A stretch of DNA of 64,000 nt from Ancylobacter novellus (GTDB lineage Bacteria; Pseudomonadota; Alphaproteobacteria; Rhizobiales; Xanthobacteraceae), in assembly GCA_003241485.1 (NCBI GenBank), contig QFQD01000002.1, forward strand, positions 1 through 64,000, written 5' to 3'. The translations under genes were made by a program, and so were the position numbers. This document shows, one piece after another, positions 47,006 through 54,377 of the stretch; the first letter of the stretch is position 1, and each line of letters begins with the position of its first letter. Below the pieces are notes generated by a model. The model had not been told where the DNA came from, ran no database searches, and was given only the letters and a program-made list of their open reading frames with translations.

Positions 47006-47425
47006 CTAGTCGTGCGGCTTTTCCTCGTTCAGCACGCGCAACAGGGCACGGCGCGTATCGTCATTGGGGCCGCCCAGTATCTGCGTTCCGGCGGGCGTGC
47101 GGAAGGCACCGAAGGCGCGGTGCCCATCCGGCGTGAAGATGACCGAGATCCGGTTGGCGGCGCACTCGTTCACCTTGCACAGGAAGAACACCTTGAAGCG
47201 CTCGGCGTCGACCATCACCACCCGGGCCGGATGCCAGATGCCGCGCGCACCCTTCAACCAGCGGTTCGAGGACACCACCGGCGCGGTCAGCCGCTTCCAG
47301 GCGCCGCGATAGGGTTCACGAAAGATGACCTCATAGAGAGCCGATTTGCCGTCGGTGTTCGCCAGCGCCGGCGCGGCGAACCCGATCAATGCAAGTGCCA
47401 GAAGTCCCACCCGTGCTGCCCGCAT
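47006..47425 (-). CDS. Ivy-like secreted protein (putative lysozyme inhibitor)
   Basis: 139 aa. Signal peptide 1-22 (LLALALIGFAAPALA). The mature part contains LCKVNECAANRISVIFTPDGHRAFGAF (about 80-106), similar in layout to Ivy proteins, where the CKPHDC loop plugs the C-type lysozyme active site; here the loop reads CKVNEC, so the two Cys are kept but the loop residues differ. A lysozyme-inhibitor role is therefore only possible. It converges with ccmG. Confidence 0.6.
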   Translation of the reverse strand: MRAARVGLLALALIGFAAPALANTDGKSALYEVIFREPYRGAWKRLTAPVVSSNRWLKGARGIWHPARVVMVDAERFKVFFLCKVNECAANRISVIFTPDGHRAFGAFRTPAGTQILGGPNDDTRRALLRVLNEEKPHD

Positions 47426-47514
47426 GGAATAACCTTCCCGAGCCTCTTTTCCGATCGGGCAGGATCACCCGGTCGGCAGCAAACGCTCTCAATTCACGAG
47501 ACCAGCCGATCCGC

Positions 47515-47985
47515 TCAGTTCCGCTCGTCCGGCAGGACGGGCAGCGGCAGAACCTCGATCTCGTCGTCGATCAGCGCGCGCACCTCCTCGGAAGTCGCTT
47601 CGCCATGGATGGCGCGCTGCTCCTCGTCGCCCTCATGCATGCGGCGGGCAAGGCGCGCGAAATCGTCGCCGACATAGTCGGAATTTGCCACGACATGCTC
47701 GCGTACCGCCTTCAGCATGGCGCGCAGCTGCTGCTCCTTTTCCGCCATCAGCGCCACCGGCTGGGCGCCCGAGGCGGCAGGCGCCGGCGACGCGGCGACC
47801 GGCACGTCGACTTCGCGCGTGCCGCGCCCGAGCGAGGGCGCCATGATCGCTTTTTCGACCTCGGCCGAGCCGCAGACCGGGCACGTCACAAGGCCGCGCG
47901 CCTTCTGGTCGTCATAAGCGGCCGAATCACGAAACCAGCTTTCAAAGTCATGGTCCCGCGCGCAGTGCAGGCGATAGAGCATCAT
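47515..47985 (-). CDS. DUF1178 family protein
   Basis: 156 aa. Begins (M)MLYRLHCARDHDFESWFRDSAAY and has the zinc-like pair CPVCGSAEVEKAIMAPSLGRG; the C-terminal helix (ARRMHEGDEEQRAIHGEATSEE) is typical. Function unknown; conserved in alphaproteobacteria. Start overlaps the nitrilase stop (ATGA). Last in a grxC-nitrilase-DUF1178 set. Confidence 0.9.
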   Translation of the reverse strand: MMLYRLHCARDHDFESWFRDSAAYDDQKARGLVTCPVCGSAEVEKAIMAPSLGRGTREVDVPVAASPAPAASGAQPVALMAEKEQQLRAMLKAVREHVVANSDYVGDDFARLARRMHEGDEEQRAIHGEATSEEVRALIDDEIEVLPLPVLPDERN

Positions 47986-48899
47986 GCCACGTCACCGGAA
48001 GGCACGAGATGCAGATGGCTCTCCTCGGCGGGCGTCACCAGCTCGAAGCGGCGGCCATTCTCCAGCGAGGGTATGCGCGAGCGCACCGCCTTCACCTTGG
48101 CGGGATCGATCTCGGCGGTGATGAAGCCAGGCTCGGTGCCCGCCTCCGCGAGGATCGTGCCCCACGGATCGATGATGAGGCTGTGACCGAAGGTCCTGCG
48201 TCCATTCTCATGGGTGCCGCACTGCGCCGCCGCCAGAACATAGCTGCCGGTCTCGATAGCGCGGGCGCGCAGCAGAATGTGCCAGTGCGCCTCACCGGTC
48301 GGCTGGGTGAAGGCGGCGGGCACGGCGATCATCCCCGCCCCGGCCTCGGCAAGCGCGCGGAACAGCGCGGGGAAGCGCAGATCGTAGCAGATGGTCAGGC
48401 CCAGCCGGATGTCCGGCAGGTCCGCTGCCACGGCGAGCTCGCCGGGACGGTAGGCCTCGGATTCGCGGTAGACATCGCCATTGGGCAGGTCGACGTCGAA
48501 CATGTGGATCTTGTCGTAGCGCGCCTCGATCGACCCGTCCGGCCCCAGCAGGAACGCGCGGTTGGCGGCCCGGTGCTCGCTCGCGCGGATGGCCAGCGAG
48601 CCGATATGGAGATGAACCTTCAGCTCGGCAGCCAGGTGGCGAAACGCCTTCAGCGCCGGATCGGTCTCTTCCTCGTGGAGCACGGCGAAGAGCGCCTGCC
48701 GGTTCTCCTCCATCGTCCCGGTCATCTCCGGCGTCTGGATGTAGGTCGCGCCGGCAGCCGCCGCCTCGCGGATCAGGGCGGAAGCCGCCTCGACATTGGC
48801 CGCCACGCTTTTACCCGCGCACATCTGGACCAGCGCCGCCCGGAAGGGGCTTCCGAGATGCAACGCACGGGGAGCGGCGGCGGGCTTGGTGTCGGTCAT
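47982..48899 (-). CDS. Carbon-nitrogen hydrolase (nitrilase family)
   Basis: 305 aa from ATG (a GTG three codons earlier is possible). The catalytic Glu-Lys-Cys triad can be seen: Glu in TPEMTGTM, Lys in RYDKIHMFDVDLP, Cys in TICYDLRFPALF. This resembles Nit1/Nit2-type omega-amidases, recently linked to deaminated-glutathione repair; its neighbours grxC and gloB-type thiol chemistry fit that (inference). Confidence 0.93.
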   Translation of the reverse strand: MTDTKPAAAPRALHLGSPFRAALVQMCAGKSVAANVEAASALIREAAAAGATYIQTPEMTGTMEENRQALFAVLHEEETDPALKAFRHLAAELKVHLHIGSLAIRASEHRAANRAFLLGPDGSIEARYDKIHMFDVDLPNGDVYRESEAYRPGELAVAADLPDIRLGLTICYDLRFPALFRALAEAGAGMIAVPAAFTQPTGEAHWHILLRARAIETGSYVLAAAQCGTHENGRRTFGHSLIIDPWGTILAEAGTEPGFITAEIDPAKVKAVRSRIPSLENGRRFELVTPAEESHLHLVPSGDVA

Positions 48900-48950
48900 G
48901 ACGGTCACTCTGGTCTCGATACGGCGTAACGCAACAGGAATCAGCGACGG

Positions 48951-49208
48951 TCAGCTCGCCAGCAGGCCGTCCAGCTCGCCGGCTTCCTCCAGCGCGTAGA
49001 GGTCGTCGCAGCCCCCGACATGCCGACCGTCGATGAAGATCTGCGGCACGCTGGTGCGCCCGTTGGCGCGCAGCGACATGGCCGAGCGCGCCTGCGGGTC
49101 GCCGGTTACGTTGATCTCGGAAAAGGTCACGCCCTTGCGCTTCAGAAGGTCCTTGGCGGCATGGCAATAGGGACAGGTGTGAGTGGTGTAGATCTCGATC
49201 TGCGACAT
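48951..49208 (-). CDS. grxC: Glutaredoxin 3
   Basis: 85 aa. Active site CPYC (TTHTCPYCHAAKDLL), cis-Pro in TSVPQIFI and GGCDDLYALEE. Reduces mixed disulfides with glutathione. It sits between comF and the nitrilase gene on the same strand. Confidence 0.97.
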   Translation of the reverse strand: MSQIEIYTTHTCPYCHAAKDLLKRKGVTFSEINVTGDPQARSAMSLRANGRTSVPQIFIDGRHVGGCDDLYALEEAGELDGLLAS

Positions 49209-49243
49209 CGGCCTCGCCTCGCGCTGCGCCCTCCGGCGCCTGT

Positions 49244-50071
49244 CTATGATATGGGCGTGCGAGCGTCGTCAACAACCCGCGCGAAAACCAGTACATCGAC
49301 CCCGCTTGCGCCCGCGCGGGTGAGCGCCTTGACGCAGGCGTCTATCGTCGCGCCCGTCGTCAGCACGTCATCCACCAGAACGACGCGCCGGCCTCTCAAC
49401 TCAGCCCGCGCCGCCTCGGGAACGGCGAAAGCGCCCGCCACATTGGCGGCGCGCGCCTTCCGGTCGAGCCCCACCTGCGGGATCGTAGCCTTCTGGCGCA
49501 CGAGCCACTCCGCGCGCACCGGCACGCCGCTCGCCTTGCCCACACCGCGCGCCAGCAGCACCGACTGGTTGAAGCGCCGGCGCCAGAGCCGAAGCCCGTG
49601 CAGCGGCACTGGCACCAATGCGCCCGCGCCTTCCAGTATATCCGCCCCGGCACGCGCCATCATCCGCGCCAGAGGCGGGGCGATATCCAGCCGGTCGGCA
49701 TATTTCAGCGCGTGAATGAGATCGCGCGCGACATCGCCGAACGCCGCCACCGCCCGCGCCCGCCCATAGGCCGGCGGATCGGCGAGCGCGGCAGCGCTGA
49801 CCGTGCCTCCGTCGAACGCATGGGCGAGCGGCGTGCCGAGCCGGTCGCAGATCGGCGGGGCGATGAAATCGATCCGGCTCCAGCAGCCCGCGCACAGGCA
49901 TCCCGGCTCGTCGACGGCGGTGCGGCAGGCCATGCACACCGGCGGCAGGACAAGGTCCGCCAGCCCGCGCAGCAGCGCCTTCCTGGCCCCGGACGCACGC
50001 GCGGCAAGGCGCGCAGCAAGCGGCGCCGCGGCGGTCTCCGGCTCGAAGGCGGGATCGAAAGACGGGTCCAT
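49244..50071 (-). CDS. ComF family phosphoribosyltransferase-like protein
   Basis: 275 aa. A zinc finger near the N-terminus (CMACRTAVDEPGCLCAGCW, about 44-62) and a C-terminal PRTase motif (RRVVLVDDVLTTGATIDAC). ComF proteins take part in natural transformation or are of unknown role; the double-glycine finger suggests nucleic-acid contact. It is divergent from a methyltransferase gene (105-nt gap). Confidence 0.9.
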   Translation of the reverse strand: MDPSFDPAFEPETAAAPLAARLAARASGARKALLRGLADLVLPPVCMACRTAVDEPGCLCAGCWSRIDFIAPPICDRLGTPLAHAFDGGTVSAAALADPPAYGRARAVAAFGDVARDLIHALKYADRLDIAPPLARMMARAGADILEGAGALVPVPLHGLRLWRRRFNQSVLLARGVGKASGVPVRAEWLVRQKATIPQVGLDRKARAANVAGAFAVPEAARAELRGRRVVLVDDVLTTGATIDACVKALTRAGASGVDVLVFARVVDDARTPIS

Positions 50072-50176
50072 AGCGCGCAGCCTACCATCTGGACGATCGG
50101 CGTCACCTGGCGTCCATGCCCGCGCCTTTGACCCGGCACGGCACCCGTCCTATGGCTCTGCCGCGAGGAGCAAGCC

Positions 50177-51073
50177 ATGTCCGCAGCCGAGACTTCCAGC
50201 GCCGTCACCGTGTTCGACCCGAAGGCGCTGGCCGCCCGCCGCCGCCGCGCGCTGGCGCTGGGGCCGGAAACCTTCCTGCTGGACCGCGCGGCGGAGGATC
50301 TTGCCGACCGGCTGGGTGCGGTGAAGCGGCACTTCGCCCGCGCGGCCGACCTCGGCACGCCGACCGCCGCCGTGCGCGCGGCACTGGCCGGCTCGCCGAT
50401 GATCGGCCAGTTGCACGCTTTCGGCCCGGCCGAACGCGCCGACGTCGACGCGGTCATCGACGCGGAAGCCCTGCCCTTCGCGCCGGCCTCGCTCGATCTC
50501 GTCGTCTCGGCGCTGGCGCTACAGAGCGTCAACGACCTGCCCGGCGTGCTGGCGCAGATCCGCCGCGCCCTGCGCCCGGACGGGCTGCTGCTGGCCGGCT
50601 TCTTCGGCGCGGGCACGCTCACGGAGCTGCGCGAGGCCTTCACTATTGCCGAGAGCGACACGCTGGGCGGCATCTCGCCGCGCGTCGCACCCTTTGCCGA
50701 GCTGCGCGACATTGGCGGCCTGCTGCAGCGCGCGGGCTTCGCGCTGCCCGTCACCGATGTCGACCGCATCACCGTGCGCTATGGCGACCCGCTGTCGCTG
50801 ATGGCGGATCTGCGCCGCATGGGCGCGGCCAACCCGCTCACCGACAGGCGCCGTACGCCGCTGCTGCGCAAGACACTGACGCGGCTGTTCGAGGTCTATG
50901 CCGAGCGCTTCGCTGACCCGGACGGGCGGCTGCGCGCCACCTTCGAGATCGCCTGGGTCTCCGGCTGGGCGCCGCATGAGAGTCAGCAGAAGCCGCTGCG
51001 CCCCGGCTCGGCCAAGACGCGCCTCGCCGACGCCTTGAGGGTGCCGGAAGGAAGGCTGCCGGGCGAAGGGTAG
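50177..51073 (+). CDS. SAM-dependent methyltransferase (BioC/NDUFAF5-like)
   Basis: 298 aa. The SAM motif is not a classic glycine loop but shows FAPASLDLVVSALALQSVNDLPGVLAQIRRALRPDGLLLAGFFG (motif II-III region), the pattern of the NDUFAF5/BioC-like family. It starts with AVTVFDPKALAARRRRAL, as in mitochondrial complex I assembly factor 5 relatives. A role in NADH dehydrogenase assembly by protein hydroxylation or methylation is possible (family knowledge). Ends 1 nt before the convergent mutT. Confidence 0.85.
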   Translation: MSAAETSSAVTVFDPKALAARRRRALALGPETFLLDRAAEDLADRLGAVKRHFARAADLGTPTAAVRAALAGSPMIGQLHAFGPAERADVDAVIDAEALPFAPASLDLVVSALALQSVNDLPGVLAQIRRALRPDGLLLAGFFGAGTLTELREAFTIAESDTLGGISPRVAPFAELRDIGGLLQRAGFALPVTDVDRITVRYGDPLSLMADLRRMGAANPLTDRRRTPLLRKTLTRLFEVYAERFADPDGRLRATFEIAWVSGWAPHESQQKPLRPGSAKTRLADALRVPEGRLPGEG

Positions 51074-51074
51074 G

Positions 51075-51485
51075 CTAGCGCCCCGGCCCGAGCAGATCGA
51101 GCAGCATGGGTATCAGCGGCTCGTCGGCGGGCGGCATGGGGTAGTCGCGCAGCTTGCCCGGCTTCACCCAGGCGAGGCGCTGGCCCTCGCGGCCATGCGC
51201 GTTGCCTTCCCAGCGCCGGCAGACCCACAACGGCATGAGCAGCTGGAAGTTCTCATAAGTGTGCGAGGCGAAGGTGAGCGGGGCGAGGCAGGCCTCCTTC
51301 ACCGTGATGCCGAGTTCCTCGGCAAGCTCGCGGATCAGGCATTCCTCCGGCCGCTCGCCGGGCTCGACCTTGCCGCCGGGAAACTCCCAAAGCCCCGCCA
51401 GCGACTTGCCCTCCGGCCGCTCGGTGATCAGCACCCGCCCATCGGCATCGATGAGCGCGCAGGCGGCGACAAGGACGAGCTTCAT
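51075..51485 (-). CDS. mutT: 8-oxo-dGTP diphosphatase (MutT)
   Basis: 136 aa. Complete Nudix box: GGKVEPGERPEECLIRELAEELGI (G-x5-E-x7-RE-x-x-EE-x-G). Start MKLVLVAACALID; upstream in-frame residues are not MutT-like. It clears oxidised nucleotides. 10 nt after argJ on the same strand. Confidence 0.93.
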   Translation of the reverse strand: MKLVLVAACALIDADGRVLITERPEGKSLAGLWEFPGGKVEPGERPEECLIRELAEELGITVKEACLAPLTFASHTYENFQLLMPLWVCRRWEGNAHGREGQRLAWVKPGKLRDYPMPPADEPLIPMLLDLLGPGR

Positions 51486-51495
51486 GCCGGCTCCC

Positions 51496-52734
51496 TTACG
51501 AGCGGTAGTCGCCGTTGATGGCGACATATTCCTTGGTGAGGTCGCAGGTCATCACCCGGTCGGAGCCGCGGCCGAGGCCGATATCGACGGTGATGTCGAT
51601 CACCTCGCCCCTCATGTAGGCCGACGTCTCCGCCTCATCATAGGCCGGGTCGCGCGCGCCCTCATGCGCCACGCGGATCGGGCCGAAGGAGATGGAGAGC
51701 TTGTCGCGCTCGGCCGGCTCGCCCGCCTTGCCGACCGCCATGACGATGCGGCCCCAGTTCGCGTCCTCGCCGGCCACCGCCGTCTTCACCAGCGGCGAAT
51801 TGGCGATGGACATGGCGATCTTGCGGGCCGAGCGCTTGGAGGTGGCGCCGGTGACATGGATGCGCACCAGCTTGCGCGCGCCCTCCCCGTCCCGCGCCAC
51901 CTGCTCGGCGAGATCGGCGAGCACGCCGGTCAGTGCGCGACGGAAGCGGGCGAGGCGCGGGTCCTTCGCGTCGGAGATGCGCGGCGCGCCGGACGCGCCG
52001 GTGGCGAACAGCAGCAGCGTGTCGGAGGTCGAGGTGTCGCCGTCGATGGTGACGGCGTTGAAGCTGTCGGTGACGCCCTTGGAGAGCAGCGCCTGCAACG
52101 CCGGCGCCTCGATGGCGGCGTCGGTAAAGACGAAGGACAACATGGTCGCCATGTCGGGCGCGATCATGCCGGCGCCCTTGGCCATGCCGGCGATCGTCAC
52201 CTCCACCCCGTCGACCTTCACCTTGGCGGTGGCGAGCTTGGGGAAGGTGTCGGTGGTCATGATCGCCTTGGCCGGCTCGATCCACGGCAGCGGAGCGAGG
52301 CGCTTGGCAGTCTCCTCCAGCACGCCGTTATACTTCGTCGCGTCGAGCGGCTCGCCGATCACGCCGGTCGAGGCGAGATAGATCTCGTCCTCGCGGCAAC
52401 CCAGCGCCTTCGCGGCGATCTTCGCGGTCAGCGCGGTGGCCTCACGGCCCTTCTGCCCGGTGAAGGCGTTGGCGTTGCCCGAATTGACCACCAGCGCCCG
52501 CGCCAGCCCCTTGGGCAGGATGTCGCGGCACCACTCGACCGGCGCCGAGGGGCATTTGGACCGGGTGAACACGCCCGCCACCGTGGTGCCCGGTTCCAGC
52601 GTCAGCAGCAGCACATCGGTGCGGCCCTTGTAGCGGATGCCCGCTTCGGCGGTGGCAAAGCGCACCCCTGCGACCGGGCCGACATCCGGCGTGGTCTTGG
52701 GCGCGAGCGGGGAGACGGGAGAAGCGTGGGCCAT
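51496..52734 (-). CDS. argJ: Bifunctional ornithine acetyltransferase / N-acetylglutamate synthase
   Basis: 412 aa. Autocatalytic cleavage occurs before the Thr of APDMATMLSF (about residue 191-200) to make alpha and beta chains; GVFTRSKCPSAPV and NSGNANAFTGQKG near the N-terminus are conserved. Recycles the acetyl group in arginine synthesis. Start MAHASPVSPL is chosen; the frame extends upstream without similarity. Between the parvulin gene and mutT. Confidence 0.96.
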   Translation of the reverse strand: MAHASPVSPLAPKTTPDVGPVAGVRFATAEAGIRYKGRTDVLLLTLEPGTTVAGVFTRSKCPSAPVEWCRDILPKGLARALVVNSGNANAFTGQKGREATALTAKIAAKALGCREDEIYLASTGVIGEPLDATKYNGVLEETAKRLAPLPWIEPAKAIMTTDTFPKLATAKVKVDGVEVTIAGMAKGAGMIAPDMATMLSFVFTDAAIEAPALQALLSKGVTDSFNAVTIDGDTSTSDTLLLFATGASGAPRISDAKDPRLARFRRALTGVLADLAEQVARDGEGARKLVRIHVTGATSKRSARKIAMSIANSPLVKTAVAGEDANWGRIVMAVGKAGEPAERDKLSISFGPIRVAHEGARDPAYDEAETSAYMRGEVIDITVDIGLGRGSDRVMTCDLTKEYVAINGDYRS

Positions 52735-52859
52735 CGGCAGTCCCTGCGGGGAAATGAGAGCGCGACGGGTGTGCCCCAAGCGCGCGACATCCGCAAGACG
52801 CACATGCGACGACGCACGAGCGATGACGAAGAGGCGGGAGAGGCCCCCCAACATGAAAA

Positions 52860-52881
52860 GGCTCCGGGCGATGCCGGAGCC
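52860..52881 (-). terminator. Intrinsic terminator after the parvulin gene
   Basis: GGCTCCGG and CCGGAGCC (8 bp) around a 6-nt loop. On the minus strand TTTTCA follows. It lies about 54 nt after the parvulin stop and before argJ, so it probably separates the two transcripts. Confidence 0.75.
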
Positions 52882-52934
52882 TCCTCATCTTTTCGTCAGT
52901 CAGGCGTCAAGGCGCCGGTATCACTGCGCGGGCG

Positions 52935-53936
52935 TCACTGCGCGGGCTTGGGCGCCTCGGCCGGAGCCGCGGGAGCGGCCGGCTTGGTGGTGAGGTCGGC
53001 CGGGCTCGGCGCGGCCGCGGTCTTCTCGACCTTGGCGGCCTCGCGGGTCTTCTGCACGGTCTCGGCCTGCGCCTTCTGGGCGAGGAACTGCTCGATCTGC
53101 GGCTTGACCTCGGCGAAGGTCGGCACCGGCTTCTGGCGCTTCTCCTCGACCTTGATGACATGCCAGCCGAACTGGGTCTTGATCGGTTTGGAGACTTCGC
53201 CCGGCTTCATCGCGAAGGCCACGTCGGCGAACTCCGGCACCATCTGCTCCTTGGTGAAGAAGCCGAGGTCGCCGCCATCTTCCTTGCCCGAGGGATCCTC
53301 GGTCAGCTGCTTGGCGAGCGTCGCGAAGTCCTCGCCCTTCTTGAGGCGGGCCTCGACGTCCTGCGCCTTCTTCTCGGCGGCGGCGGAGGCTTCCTTGTCG
53401 TCCGGCGCGGCGCGGAACAGGATGTGGCGCGCATGCACCTCCTCTTCCGGCTTCTGCTGACCGACCGCCTCGTCATAGGTCTTCTTCAGCGCCTCGTCGG
53501 TGAGCGCGGCCTTGGTCGCCTTCTCCAGCGCCGCCTGCATCAGCACGCGCTTGCGGATGAAGTCGAGCTGCTGCTTGAACTCGGGCGTCTGGTCGAGCTT
53601 CTGCGCCTCGGCGGATTGCGCCATGGCGGTGAGGTCGATGAGGAAGCCGAGCACATATTCATCGCGCGCCGGACCCTGGATCTGCTGCGGCAGGTTCGGC
53701 CCCAGCTCCTCGGCGGCGGCGTTCACTTCGCTGCGGCGGATCTCGGTGCCATTGACGATGGCAAGCACCGGGTCATCGCCCTGCGCCGTCGAAGCGGCGG
53801 GGGCCGCCGTCTGCGCGAGCGCCGGCAGAGCCGGAAGCATCGCGGTACCGATCAGCGCGGCCATCAGGCCGGCACCGAGAATGCCGGCGCCGCGGCGAGC
53901 CGCCGATGATGCGGTGTGCGGACGATGAAGGATCAT
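52935..53936 (-). CDS. Periplasmic peptidyl-prolyl cis-trans isomerase (parvulin type)
   Basis: 333 aa. Signal peptide (LGAGLMAALIGTAMLPALPALAQ). A SurA/PrsA-like N-terminal helical region (residues 60-150) is followed by a rotamase domain: VHARHILFRAAPDDKE, GEDFATLAKQLTEDPSGKEDGGDLGFF, FGWHVIKVEEKR. The C-terminus is Ala/Pro/Lys-rich. The start ATG at 53936 has AAGGA 9 nt upstream; an ATG at 53945 has the same AAGGA directly against it and is unlikely. Codirectional with argJ. Confidence 0.9.
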   Translation of the reverse strand: MILHRPHTASSAARRGAGILGAGLMAALIGTAMLPALPALAQTAAPAASTAQGDDPVLAIVNGTEIRRSEVNAAAEELGPNLPQQIQGPARDEYVLGFLIDLTAMAQSAEAQKLDQTPEFKQQLDFIRKRVLMQAALEKATKAALTDEALKKTYDEAVGQQKPEEEVHARHILFRAAPDDKEASAAAEKKAQDVEARLKKGEDFATLAKQLTEDPSGKEDGGDLGFFTKEQMVPEFADVAFAMKPGEVSKPIKTQFGWHVIKVEEKRQKPVPTFAEVKPQIEQFLAQKAQAETVQKTREAAKVEKTAAAPSPADLTTKPAAPAAPAEAPKPAQ

Positions 53937-54129
53937 AAAAGACATTCCTTGGGTTGCGGTTTGTCCGCGGTTCGGGCGGCGAAAGCTGGCCCAGCCGGGC
54001 GTCGGTTGCAAGTAGATCGATAAAGCAGTCGAAAAGCTGACAGGTTCGCGACAGCCGCAAGGGCCTGCGAGGGGGTTGAAACACCGGCCGCAGTTCCCTT
54101 TCGTCAGAAAACTGTCGCCCGGCGTGCGA

Positions 54130-54158
54130 TTGACAACCCCCAAACCCGTTCATAAGTG
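54130..54158 (+). promoter_or_regulatory. Candidate sigma-70 promoter of secA
   Basis: TTGACA (54130-54135), a 17-nt spacer and TAAGTG (54153-54158). The -35 is exact consensus; the -10 is partial. It lies 220 nt before the secA ATG, which would give a long leader. That leader contains a GC hairpin (CCGGCGG / CCGCCGG at 54319-54339). The rest of the 441-nt gap between the parvulin gene and secA shows no other gene. Confidence 0.5.
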
Positions 54159-54377
54159 TGGCAAGTCGTGTGGCGCCTCCCCGGTGCTCGCATTGATGTG
54201 ACGCAAGAACCGGCATGCCGTTCGCGGTGGCCTGGCCCAGCAGACCCATTTCAGCCGCAAATGGCGTCTCGATGAGGCAGCCCGCGCGTTTGCGCCGGGG
54301 CTCGCGTGAAACAAGGAACCGGCGGCCCGTCACCGCCGGCACCGACTTATGCCCTGGCGGACACGGATTGGAAGCTC

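Noticed and set aside
53773..54342. A 189-codon frame on the minus strand upstream of the parvulin gene
   Set aside because: It overlaps the parvulin signal region in another frame and the secA leader; composition is non-coding like.
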